Assembly (NCBI GenBank): GCA_964511865.1
Contig: CAZEHW010000140.1
Location: 1-9,132 of the forward strand
Direction: 5' to 3'
DNA from: ChocPot-Mid sp964511865
GTDB lineage: Bacteria; Bacteroidota; Ignavibacteria; Kapaibacteriales; UBA2268
DNA: 9,132 nt
The notes under the pieces were generated by a model. That model was not told where the DNA came from. It worked only from the letters and a program-made list of their open reading frames with translations, and searched no databases. The position numbers and the translations under genes are program-made. Of this stretch, positions 1 to 6,897 are shown in pieces (the first letter of the stretch is position 1; each line of letters begins with the position of its first letter).

Positions 1-1285
1 TTTTTTCTTCCAGCAACTGATTAGCATGCTTTTTTGTTTTATATCGGTTGTATAAAACAAGCACAATAATAATGATTAAAACTGAAGAAACAATAAAAAG
101 TATAAGCTGTAATCTATTGGTTTTACGTAATAATTCATTTTCTAAAGTTTTGTTCTCAGTTTCAATCCTGACTTCAAGTTCTGAAATTTTATTTCTGTTT
201 GCCTCATTAAAAATTGAATCTCTAATAGCAATAAAATCTGTTTCATATTTATAAGCTTTTTCAAAATCTTTGGTTTGATAGTAAATATCTGAAAACAGAC
301 TGTAAGCTTTTGCCATCAAATCAGGAGATTGTGATTTCGATGCGATTGAAAAACTTTCTTCTGCAAACTTTAATGCTGCCTCATAGTTATTTTTATGCAA
401 ATAAACATTTGAGATATTGAACAATACTAAATACCTAGACCTGATGTAAACCGGACCTTCGAACTTCGACAGAGCCAAATTCAAATACCTTAAGGCTTCA
501 TCATAAATTTTTTTGTAGAAGTAAGTCAATCCTATATTAGTGTAGGCATTAGCAACACCTTCAGTATTCCCTAATTTTTTCATTAAGTCTAAAGCCCTAA
601 AGTTGTAGTGCAATGCTTTGTCTAAACTGTCCATATCAATATAAATCAATGCAATATTGGACAACGATTTTGCTTGTCCTGAAGTATCCTTCAACTCGGT
701 GTAATTCTTCAATGCCTGGAAATTGTACTCTCTTGCCTTTTCAAGGTTTAGAATGTAATAATAGACGATAGCAATATTATGATAGGATTCGGCAATACCT
801 CTTTTATTGTTCAAGTCGCGGTTGATTTTCAAAGCTTCCAAATTCATACTCAATGCTTCATTATATTTGCTTATTAAACCATAAACATCACCTAAATCAA
901 TCGCAATATCAGCAATATATTTAACAAGATTTTCTTCTCTTGCTAAAGAGAGTGCTTTTTTGAAGTGCACAATAGCTGATTTGTAATCACTGAGAGTTCT
1001 GTAACATTTTGCCACAGATGTCTCGGATTTGATAATTAATTCAATGTCAGCTGTTTTTTGAGCTAATATTACTGCTTGACTTGCATAATCAAGAGACTTT
1101 TCAGGATATTTTGTCTTATTTTTATTAACATAATCAATAATTCTATTGATTTTATCATTTGCTGAAAGAGACTCAAAGTTGGAGATTAGGGAATCATTAG
1201 ATTGAGAAATAAGAGAATCAAAAGTAAACAATAACAACATTGTTGTCAATAGAAAATATATGATATTCTTACTTTTTGCCCTCAT
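1..1285 (-). CDS. TPR-repeat transmembrane signalling protein, N-terminal part (probable sensor kinase or regulator), cut by window edge
   Basis: The frame is open from an ATG at 1285-1283 to the left edge, giving 428 residues with no stop. Residues 1-28 look like a signal peptide: basic start, hydrophobic core, ending near SLISQ. From about 87 to 356 there are seven or so tetratricopeptide repeats, with recurring patterns such as 'YxNIAxxY' and 'KALxYxxxAL'. Residues 360-390 are charged and heptad-like (coiled coil). Residues 392-413 form one membrane helix, followed by basic RYKTKKH. In Bacteroidota this order (signal peptide, periplasmic TPRs, coiled coil, one helix) usually precedes a cytoplasmic histidine kinase, a LuxR-type DNA-binding domain or a cyclase; that deciding domain is outside the window. 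A sensor role is therefore inferred. It is divergent from the T9SS cargo gene and has its own promoter at 1322-1351. No strong Shine-Dalgarno is visible before the ATG. Confidence 0.85.
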   Translation of the reverse strand, partial: MRAKSKNIIYFLLTTMLLLFTFDSLISQSNDSLISNFESLSANDKINRIIDYVNKNKTKYPEKSLDYASQAVILAQKTADIELIIKSETSVAKCYRTLSDYKSAIVHFKKALSLAREENLVKYIADIAIDLGDVYGLISKYNEALSMNLEALKINRDLNNKRGIAESYHNIAIVYYYILNLEKAREYNFQALKNYTELKDTSGQAKSLSNIALIYIDMDSLDKALHYNFRALDLMKKLGNTEGVANAYTNIGLTYFYKKIYDEALRYLNLALSKFEGPVYIRSRYLVLFNISNVYLHKNNYEAALKFAEESFSIASKSQSPDLMAKAYSLFSDIYYQTKDFEKAYKYETDFIAIRDSIFNEANRNKISELEVRIETENKTLENELLRKTNRLQLILFIVSSVLIIIIVLVLYNRYKTKKHANQLLEEK

Positions 1286-1596
1286 TCAAGCATTTTTTTT
1301 ATTTTAATAAATTATGAACCACAAAATTATAGTGAACTTTTATACACTCAATTAGTTAAAATTACTACAAATTTCACTTTTTAAGTTCCGTACATTTGTA
1401 ACAAGAAAACAGTTAAAGTTCTTTTAAAACAAATTTACAAAATTTGAAATTAGGATATATTCCTTTTTTTCAGTTAATTAAAAATTAATTTAAATAATAA
1501 TTTGCAATTAATAAAATAAAATCATAATTTATTTTGTAAATATTGAAAAATTGTTTATTTTTTATTTAGAATGTAGGTAATTTAGAAAAAAGTCTT
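1286..1596. other. Divergent intergenic spacer, 311 nt, very AT-rich
   Basis: This spacer separates the starts of the TPR gene (minus) and the T9SS cargo gene (plus). It holds the TPR promoter at 1322-1351. For the plus-strand gene I see a TACATTTG at 1391-1398 that fits the -7 form, but no TTG lies at the right distance and the leader would be about 200 nt, so I do not call it. No ORF, tRNA-like fold or convincing hairpin was found; the stretch around 1470-1500 is built of ATTAATT-type short palindromes expected from base composition. Confidence 0.6.
1322..1351 (-). promoter_or_regulatory. Bacteroidetes-type promoter for the TPR gene
   Basis: Read on the minus strand, a TTG (1351-1349) is followed by 19 nt and then TAATTTTG (1329-1322). 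This matches the TTG / TAnnTTTG form described for the primary sigma factor of Bacteroides and Flavobacterium, with normal spacing. Transcription would start about 30 nt before the ATG at 1285. The match is by eye in very AT-rich DNA, so chance cannot be excluded. Confidence 0.5.
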
Positions 1597-2295
1597 ATGG
1601 TTAAATTAATTAAATATTTTTTTGTTGTAATTTTAGCAATGCAATTGTCTTCTCAGCTTTTTGCTCAGATGGAAGACGATGTTATAGCTGATTATTCCTA
1701 CAGAAATTATGATGTATCAAGGACAATTGTCAGAGACTTGAACCAAGATGGAGTATATGACACTTATTCAATTTGTTGGCGTGATGGAAATGTAAGTAAT
1801 CACCATATTTTAGCTATTGGTGATATTCGGAGATGGCCCCCTTCAGGTATTCCGACCAGAGATATTATGTCATCAAATCAAAATACAAACTCATTAATTG
1901 AAGCTTACTTCACAATGAATACCAATTTAATATATAATTGGTTTGTTAAATATTCAGATAATGATACTGTATTTTACTATGACAATCTTAATGACCTTCA
2001 GATCATATCGGATGTATATGAGTATTCGAGTGAAAGCATTGATTTTAATGTCGCTCCGAACCCAGCACAAGAGTATTTTGAATTTGATTATGCTTTGAAA
2101 CAAAGCGGATGGGTAACAATTACCTTATATAGCGAAATAGGAATAGTTGTTGATGTTATTGAAGAAGTTTATAAAAATGAAGGAAATTACAGGATTCACT
2201 ATACTTTGAAGGATATAAGTTCCGGAAAATATTACTTAACTGTTAAATTGGGTACAGATGAATTATTTACGCGACAAATTGTGATAGTAAAATAA
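1597..2295 (+). CDS. Small secreted protein with T9SS type A C-terminal sorting domain
   Basis: The product is 232 residues. Residues 1-24 are a signal peptide (KLIK, hydrophobic core, LFAQ before MEDD), so it crosses the inner membrane by Sec. Residues 47-58 read DLNQDGVYDTYS, an EF-hand/dockerin-like calcium loop with D47, N49, D51 and D55 in the ligand positions. Residues about 149-232 form a typical Por/T9SS sorting domain: a 'PNP' at 154-156, a beta-rich middle with an ISSGKYYL segment at 207-214, and a short strand ending in IVIVK. T9SS carries such proteins over the outer membrane and often attaches them to the surface. Residues 60-145 match nothing I recognise, so the activity is unknown. 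The ATG follows an A-rich AGAAAAAAG rather than a true Shine-Dalgarno, as is common in this phylum. A terminator follows at 2316-2357. T9SS assignment is firm; calcium binding is inferred. Confidence 0.87.
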   Translation: MVKLIKYFFVVILAMQLSSQLFAQMEDDVIADYSYRNYDVSRTIVRDLNQDGVYDTYSICWRDGNVSNHHILAIGDIRRWPPSGIPTRDIMSSNQNTNSLIEAYFTMNTNLIYNWFVKYSDNDTVFYYDNLNDLQIISDVYEYSSESIDFNVAPNPAQEYFEFDYALKQSGWVTITLYSEIGIVVDVIEEVYKNEGNYRIHYTLKDISSGKYYLTVKLGTDELFTRQIVIVK

Positions 2296-2315
2296 TTTTA
2301 GGATATTAATGATTT

Positions 2316-2357
2316 ACGGTTTTAATTGTTATTTTTAACTTTTAAAACCGTTTTTTT
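2316..2357 (+). terminator. Rho-independent terminator after the T9SS cargo gene
   Basis: A perfect 10-bp stem pairs ACGGTTTTAA (2316-2325) with TTAAAACCGT (2342-2351). After a TT/TT mismatch a second short stem forms, GTTA (2328-2331) with TAAC (2336-2339). A run of seven T (2351-2357) follows. It lies 20 nt after the stop codon of the cargo gene and 19 nt before the response regulator ATG. Confidence 0.8.
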
Positions 2358-2367
2358 AATAATAATT

Positions 2368-2373
2368 GGAAGA
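2368..2373 (+). promoter_or_regulatory. Ribosome binding site deciding the response regulator start
   Basis: GGAAGA lies 3 nt before the ATG at 2377. It supports that start over an in-frame TTG at 2326, which would place the terminator stem inside the coding sequence and add 17 hydrophobic residues ahead of a complete receiver domain. Confidence 0.55.
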
Positions 2374-2376
2374 ATT

Positions 2377-3006
2377 ATGAGAATAGCAGTAGCCGACGAT
2401 CATGCAATAGTTCGAAAGGGATTGAAGTTGATACTCGAGACTGAGTTTGGGAAAATATCATTGGATGAAGCGAATTCAGGAGATGAATTAGTGGAGTTGG
2501 CTATTAAGAAGGATTATGATATAATTATTCTTGATATTTCAATGCCCGGTAAGGATATATTGGATACTTTAAGGACAATCAAAGCGAAAAAACCACATAT
2601 TCCGATATTAATTTTCTCAATGAATCCTGAAAAGGCATACGCAGTAAGAATGTTAAAAGCCGGAGCAAATGGATATATCAACAAGGACTGCTCACATGAT
2701 GAATTAATTGAAGCTGTTAAAAAAGTTGCCGCAGGTAGAGGTTATATTTCTTCAACTTTATCTGAATTATTAGCTGCGGAATTAAGGGAAGATTCTAAAA
2801 AACCGGTTTATCAGAAACTTTCCGACAGAGAATTTCAAATTTTATGTATGGTTGCCTCGGGGATGAACTTAGACGAAATCGCTGATAAGATTTATTTAAG
2901 TAAAAACACAGTAAGCAATCATCGTAACAGCATACTAAGAAAACTTAATCTTAGAAACAATTCTGAGATAACTGCTTATGCAATGAAAAACGAATTAATT
3001 TCTTAG
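2377..3006 (+). CDS. NarL/FixJ-family response regulator (REC + LuxR-type HTH)
   Basis: The product is 209 residues, the usual length for this family of phosphorylation-controlled transcription factors. The receiver domain covers about 1-120, with the acidic pair D7/D8, phospho-acceptor D53 in 'ILDISMP', switch residue S81 and conserved K103. A linker leads to a LuxR-type helix-turn-helix at about 148-205, starting 'LSDRE' and with the recognition-helix pattern 'SKNTVSNHRNSILRKL'. All key residues are present, so it should be active. Family partners are HisKA_3-type histidine kinases; in Bacteroidota these often carry periplasmic TPRs, so the divergent TPR protein at 1-1285 is a candidate partner, though its kinase domain is not in view. 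The gene sits just after a terminator and is convergent with the lipoprotein gene, 10 nt away. The target genes cannot be told from this sequence. Confidence 0.95.
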   Translation: MRIAVADDHAIVRKGLKLILETEFGKISLDEANSGDELVELAIKKDYDIIILDISMPGKDILDTLRTIKAKKPHIPILIFSMNPEKAYAVRMLKAGANGYINKDCSHDELIEAVKKVAAGRGYISSTLSELLAAELREDSKKPVYQKLSDREFQILCMVASGMNLDEIADKIYLSKNTVSNHRNSILRKLNLRNNSEITAYAMKNELIS

Positions 3007-3016
3007 TTATTCTATT

Positions 3017-3652
3017 TTAATTAGCTCTGAATTCCTTATCAATTACAGTTAGTCTCCCGGGGTAAGTAATTGGACCTAAAGGTGTTGATACAGTAGGTTT
3101 AATGTCAAGCTTAACTCTTGAAGTACTACCATTAACACCACCTAAAGCCAAAGCTAAATTCAGAACATCGTTGTATCCTTTTTGTCCAAAAAATTCAAAT
3201 AAGTCTAATTTAATTTTAATAGGTATTATCGTTGACCTACCTGTTGCAGGAATATCGATTGGGCTGTCAATGTCTCCTGATACGGTTAGCTTATCATCAA
3301 TATATAGCTTCCAATCAAGACTGCGAATAGTTGAACTTGTTTTTTGAGTACCGGTAGTTCCATCATTAGGATTTTGTGCCGCAACATTCAGAACAAATTC
3401 TGCAGGTAATTTTTTTGAATTAAACAACTGTACTAAATTCAATCCATCAGTCATCGAAAAATCAGATATATTTTTCTTGTTGCTTAAAGTAATATTGTTC
3501 AATTTGAAATCATTTATATTTTCAAGTTTAAATTCAAGCTTCCGCAGGTTAATTAAAGTCTGGGTTACTTTTTTTATATTTGCACAACCAAAAATAGTTA
3601 TAATTAATGCAAATATTAATACTACCTGTTTAAACATCAGATTTTTTGTCAT
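3017..3652 (-). CDS. Lipoprotein with LEA-2/WHy-like domain
   Basis: The product is 211 residues. A lipoprotein signal peptide ends at C23 in 'TIFGC', so the protein is likely lipid-anchored in the envelope. Residues about 40-150 resemble the LEA-2/WHy fold: two successive strand-rich segments, an 'NVAAQNPN' motif at 89-96 (the xNPN signature), then 'LDWKLYIDDKL', a 'SGDI' turn and 'PIDIPATG', followed by 'TIIPIKIKLDL'. This family is known from plant desiccation proteins and from bacterial envelope proteins; its bacterial role is poorly defined. Residues 150-211 include 'TPLGPITYPG' and are not assigned. AAAGG stands about 6 nt before the ATG at 3652; M6 is a possible later start but leaves a shorter basic region. 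The gene follows the stand-alone receiver gene by 35 nt, which suggests one transcript. The WHy assignment is from motif pattern only. Confidence 0.78.
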   Translation of the reverse strand: MTKNLMFKQVVLIFALIITIFGCANIKKVTQTLINLRKLEFKLENINDFKLNNITLSNKKNISDFSMTDGLNLVQLFNSKKLPAEFVLNVAAQNPNDGTTGTQKTSSTIRSLDWKLYIDDKLTVSGDIDSPIDIPATGRSTIIPIKIKLDLFEFFGQKGYNDVLNLALALGGVNGSTSRVKLDIKPTVSTPLGPITYPGRLTVIDKEFRAN

Positions 3653-3687
3653 TGCTAACCTTTTTTGAAATGATAATGAAATTTAAT

Positions 3688-4152
3688 TTAAAGTCCGGCT
3701 TCTTCGAACAATTGCTCAGGTTTCTTCCCTGAACCGGATCGAACTGTATCGGATAGAATTTTATTCTGTTTATTAGACAAACTCAAATTGGACAAAAGTT
3801 TCACTTTAGCAACGAGTAATTTTTCCTCAATTGGTTTGCTCAAAAAATCATCAGCACCGGCTTCAATAGATTTAATCTGATTGGCAACATCATTCAATGC
3901 AGTAACAATAACAACAGGAATGTCTTTTGTTGAGTCCTGATTTTTTAATCTGCTGACGGTTTCGTAACCATCCAATCTTGGCATCATTACATCTAATACT
4001 ATAGTATCGGGCAGTTTTTCTACAACTTTTTCAAGGCAGTCAATGCCATCAAATGCTTCTGATGCATCATATCCGTTTGCTTCAAGATATCTTCTTAATA
4101 ATTTTGTTGTAATCCTGTTATCGTCCACTACCAATACAAATGGCTTTCTCAT
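3688..4152 (-). CDS. Stand-alone receiver-domain response regulator
   Basis: The product is 154 residues, essentially one receiver domain (about 4-122) with no output domain. All catalytic residues are present: D10/D11 in 'LVVDDN', phospho-acceptor D54 in 'IVLDVMMP', T84 in 'VIVTA', and K106 in 'LSKPIEE'. The 'PRLDGYETVSRLK' segment and 'EAGADDFLSKP' resemble PleD/DivK-like receivers. A tail of about 30 residues, rich in K, S and E, follows the last helix and ends EEAGL; it may be a docking peptide. Such proteins act through protein contacts, as phosphorelay intermediates or as partners of another enzyme; which applies here is not visible. AGAGGA stands about 9 nt before the ATG. A 7-bp hairpin lies in the leader (4175-4193). 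The WHy-like lipoprotein gene follows 35 nt downstream and probably shares the transcript. No kinase gene is adjacent. Confidence 0.94.
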   Translation of the reverse strand: MRKPFVLVVDDNRITTKLLRRYLEANGYDASEAFDGIDCLEKVVEKLPDTIVLDVMMPRLDGYETVSRLKNQDSTKDIPVVIVTALNDVANQIKSIEAGADDFLSKPIEEKLLVAKVKLLSNLSLSNKQNKILSDTVRSGSGKKPEQLFEEAGL

Positions 4153-4174
4153 AAATTTTTCCTCTTAAAATTTT

Positions 4175-4193
4175 GTTTAAGCTTATCTTAAAC
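4175..4193 (-). promoter_or_regulatory. Inverted repeat in the leader of the receiver gene
   Basis: GTTTAAG (4175-4181) and CTTAAAC (4187-4193) form a 7-bp perfect inverted repeat around a 5-nt spacer, 22 nt before the receiver ATG. There is no T-run directly after it in the direction of transcription, so it is not a standard terminator. It could be an operator or an RNA hairpin, or chance in AT-rich DNA. Confidence 0.25.
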
Positions 4194-4326
4194 ATTAAAT
4201 AAATAATAGTAATACAAAAACAATTCAAAATAACAAATATATTATATATTTCCAAAATATTTCAGTAATACATTTCAAATTAAAATAAAAGTATTCAGAT
4301 AATAAGTCAAATTCATAAATATCAAA

Positions 4327-4746
4327 CTATACCGCATCATTGAAATTCTGAAAAAGCGGTATACTTCCCGACAAAAACAGACTGAATATTGTTGCATAAA
4401 AAATAATCATCAATACGATGAAAATTAATCCTATTATTGCTAAAACTTTAAATATATAAAACAATCTTTGCTGACGCTCAATTGCACGGTTTAATTCATT
4501 CATGCTGTTTGCAAAAACATAATTTCTAAAATGCTCCGCCGCTTCTTTCATTCGCAAACCGGCAAAGATATAAGGAACACCAAAAACAGCTCCAATAATT
4601 GTTAAGCAAGAAATGGCGCCGTATATAATCAAAATGACAGCTAAAAAAGTCATATCCTTACTCATTTTTGTTATTATAGTTTTAATATCTACCACCTGAA
4701 CGTTTGGAGGATATTGCTGTTTATTCAAATTATCAAGATTTTCCAT
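4327..4746 (-). CDS. Small two-helix membrane protein (possibly DUF5362-like)
   Basis: The product is 139 residues. It has a polar N-terminus (1-28), a hydrophobic stretch at about 33-63 containing a central 'GAVFGVPYIFAGLRM' segment, an amphipathic charged region at 64-95 ('ELNRAIERQQRLF'), and a second helix at about 96-128. No catalytic motif is visible. The arrangement recalls DUF5362-type proteins of Bacteroidota, but I recognise this only by general shape. AGGGAGT sits 5-6 nt before the ATG, a strong ribosome binding site. The gene starts 28 nt after the nadE stop and is probably co-transcribed with it. A link to NAD synthesis is not implied by the sequence. An inverted repeat overlaps its stop codon (4328-4363). 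Confidence 0.8.
   Translation of the reverse strand: MENLDNLNKQQYPPNVQVVDIKTIITKMSKDMTFLAVILIIYGAISCLTIIGAVFGVPYIFAGLRMKEAAEHFRNYVFANSMNELNRAIERQQRLFYIFKVLAIIGLIFIVLMIIFYATIFSLFLSGSIPLFQNFNDAV
4328..4363 (-). terminator. Hairpin over the stop codon of the small membrane protein gene; possible weak terminator
   Basis: TATACCGC (4328-4335) and GCGGTATA (4356-4363) are a perfect 8-bp inverted repeat with a 20-nt loop. Read on the minus strand, the stem ends at the TAG stop and is followed by GTTTGATATTT, which is T-rich but not a clean T-run. It would suit the end of the nadE operon, but the large loop and poor T-tract make the call uncertain. Confidence 0.35.
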
Positions 4747-4774
4747 AATTACTCCCTATTATTTTATTCATTTA

Positions 4775-6747
4775 TTAACTATTAATATTTTCAATTTCTT
4801 CGAGCCATACTTTAGATTCTGCATCACTTGGCATTCTCCAATCAGTTCTTGGGGATAGTGATACAGTACCTACCTTAACTCCATCAGGCATGCATGAACG
4901 TTTGTATTGATTCAAAAAGAATCTTTGATAGAACACCTTCATCCATTTACTTATTTCACTTCTTGTATAAGCGCTTTTGAAAGCAATTTGAGCTAGAAAT
5001 AGAATTTTCTCAGGAGAATAATTCAGTCTTATTGAGAAATACAAAAAGAAATCATGTAATTCATAAGGTCCGATAACTTCTTCAGTTTTTTGTGCTATCT
5101 GACCCTTTCGATTAGCCGGAAGAAGTTCTGGAGAAATGGGAGTATCGCAAATATCATATAAAAATTTTGAAATTTTACCGGAAAATTTTTCGTCTGCTGC
5201 CCATTTAATTATATACTGAACAAGTGTCTTGGGAATTCCGGAGTTAACATTATACATACTCATATGGTCTGCATTATAAGTACTCCAGCCCAAAGCAATT
5301 TCAGATAAATCACCTGTACCAATAACGATACCTTTGTATTTATTTGCTAAATCCATTAAGATTTGAGTCCGTTCCCTTGCCTGAGAATTTTCATAAACAA
5401 TGTCTTTTGTATGTGGATTATGCCCAATATCTTTAAAGTGATCCTCTACAGCTTTATTGATGGGTATGGATTTAAAACTAACTCCAAGTAATTTTGCAAG
5501 TCCTTCTGCGTTTGATTTTGTTCTTGAGCTTGTGCCTAGTCCGGGCATCGAAACGGCAATAATATTCTTTTTTTCTATTTTCAATTGTTTATATGATTCA
5601 ATTATGACAAGAAGAGCCAAAGTTGAATCTAAACCACCTGAGATACCAATAATTGAACTCTTTGAGCCAATGTGTTTCAATCTTTTCATAAGACCGGTTG
5701 TCTGTAAAGAAAAAATCTCGTTACAAACATCTTTACGATTATTTAATTCATCAGGAACAAAAGGTGAACTACTTACTTTTCTGAACAGCTTCCTGTCTTT
5801 AAGTTCTTTCAATGAATAGTTAATTATTCTGAATTTTCTTAATGAATTTGAAATCCCGTATGAATTATTTTTATGTCTTTCATTATTTAGTTTTTCAATA
5901 TCAATNNNNNNNNNNAGCGATTTGTGTCTCAAATTTAAATCTCTCAGTTTCTGACAGAATAATTCCGTTTTCTGAAATTATGGAGTGCCCTGAAAAAACT
6001 GTATCAGTTGAGGATTCATTTGGTCCTGAGGAAGCCATTGAGTATGCCGCCAGGCATCTTGCAGACTGCATTTTTACCAGATTTAATCTATATTGAGGTT
6101 TGGTCAGGTATTCATTACTGGCTGATAAATTCATAATAATATGTGCTCCTGAAACCGATAAATCACAGCTTGGAGATTTAACTGCCCACAAATCTTCGCA
6201 TATTTCAATTCCAAAACTTGCGTTCGGGTCTTCCTGTTGTTCAAAGATTATATCAGTTCCAAAAGGTATTTGATTTCTATTAAATTTAATGAAATCACTG
6301 TTCCTGTCAAATTCCGAAGAAAACCAACGTTCTTCATAATATTCACCTGTATTACAAAGATACGTTTTTGGAATAACTCCAAGAATATTCCCATTATTCA
6401 AAACAACCGCACAATTATACAATTTGCTTTTATGAGATATGGGAGAGCCCACAACTACAACTATTTTTTTATTTNNNNNNNNNNAATACAGATACCCTTG
6501 CCAGAAAGGATTCTCTGTTAATAGATTCTCTTGCTTTGCTAATTAACTTGCTCTGAAAGAATAAATCTCCGCAACTATATCCGGTTATGCTAAGTTCAGG
6601 AAAAAGAATGAATTGACATTTTGACTTTTCTGCTAAAGAAATAGCAGAAAGAATTTCTTTAGTATTAAAATCAACATCAGCTATTCTCATTTCAGGTGAG
6701 ATAACAGCTAATCTGATATATCCATATTTTGATAATTGTTCAACCAT
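4775..6747 (-). CDS. nadE: Glutamine-dependent NAD+ synthetase, interrupted by two assembly gaps
   Basis: NadE makes NAD+ from deamido-NAD+, ATP and glutamine in the cytoplasm. Both domains are present. The nitrilase-like glutaminase has its full triad: E51 in 'FPELSITGY' (codon 6597-6595), the lysine in 'VIPKTYL' (6368-6366) and the cysteine in 'GIEICEDLW' (6200-6198). The synthetase domain has the ATP-binding PP-loop SGGLDS (5641-5624), then 'GTGDLSEIALGW' and a late 'TDWRMPSDA'. Ten-N runs at 5906-5915 and 6475-6484 leave the three pieces in three frames. Both shifts vanish if each true gap is a multiple of three, and at the second gap the family spacing fits exactly 9 nt (three residues, the last probably Asp before IDIEKL). 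If both gaps are 9 nt the protein is about 656 residues, normal for the two-domain form. The ATG at 6747 opens a typical 'YIRLAVISPEM' first strand; no strong Shine-Dalgarno precedes it. Confidence 0.96.
5906..5915. other. Assembly gap (10 N) inside nadE
   Basis: The flanking codons end cleanly on both sides: GCT (Ala) at 5918-5916 before the gap and ATT (Ile) at 5905-5903 after it, so a true gap of 3n bases restores the frame. From the family pattern of an 'RF' to a later 'DID', three residues are missing, making 9 nt the best estimate. Confidence 0.95.
6475..6484. other. Assembly gap (10 N) inside nadE
   Basis: The upstream piece ends with a valine codon plus two bases (TT) and the downstream piece starts with one base (A) before Asn-Lys-Lys, so a true gap of 3n bases restores the frame. 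The residues next to the gap on the 6485-6520 side do not fit the family spacing well; see findings. Confidence 0.95.
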
Positions 6748-6847
6748 AACTACTAAATTATTAATAATATATGATATATCAAATTCTGTTCCAAAATTAA
6801 TATAAATTAGATTTTTGTCGGGTGAGGTTAATAATTCAAACGGTTAC

Positions 6848-6880
6848 AAAAAAAAGCTGAGCCGGAAAAAACGACTCAGC
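6848..6880 (-). terminator. Strong rho-independent terminator of the lipoprotein operon
   Basis: On the minus strand GCTGAGTCG (6880-6872) pairs with CGGCTCAGC (6864-6856) in a 9-bp stem with one G-U pair and a 7-nt T-rich loop, directly followed by eight T (6855-6848). It lies about 18 nt after the stop of the second lipoprotein gene and separates that operon from nadE. Confidence 0.92.
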
Positions 6881-6897
6881 CAATTTTGTTTAAAATT

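Noticed and set aside
48..254. Plus-strand ORF of 68 codons
   Set aside because: It is antisense to the continuous TPR/coiled-coil/membrane-helix reading frame of the minus strand.
2326..2376. Longer response regulator starting at a TTG at 2326
   Set aside because: The extra 17 residues would be encoded by the terminator hairpin and T-run, and the receiver domain is complete from the ATG at 2377 with GGAAGA before it.
3004..3020. Bidirectional terminator between the convergent genes
   Set aside because: Only 10 nt separate the stops and no paired arms with a T-run are visible; short AATTA matches there are expected from base composition.
3102..3668. Two plus-strand ORFs (3102-3347 and 3477-3668)
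   Set aside because: Both are antisense to the lipoprotein gene, whose lipobox, ribosome binding site and domain pattern mark the minus strand as coding.
5457..5819. Plus-strand ORF of 120 codons inside nadE
   Set aside because: It lies antisense to the conserved synthetase domain, including the PP-loop, and its translation shows no family features.
4775..6747. nadE as a frameshifted pseudogene
   Set aside because: The only frame changes are at the two runs of exactly ten Ns, and all catalytic residues on both domains are intact.
6792..6799. TAATTTTG as a Bacteroidetes -7 element for nadE
   Set aside because: The element matches exactly and lies about 45 nt before the ATG, but no TTG is found 17-23 nt upstream, so I do not call a promoter.
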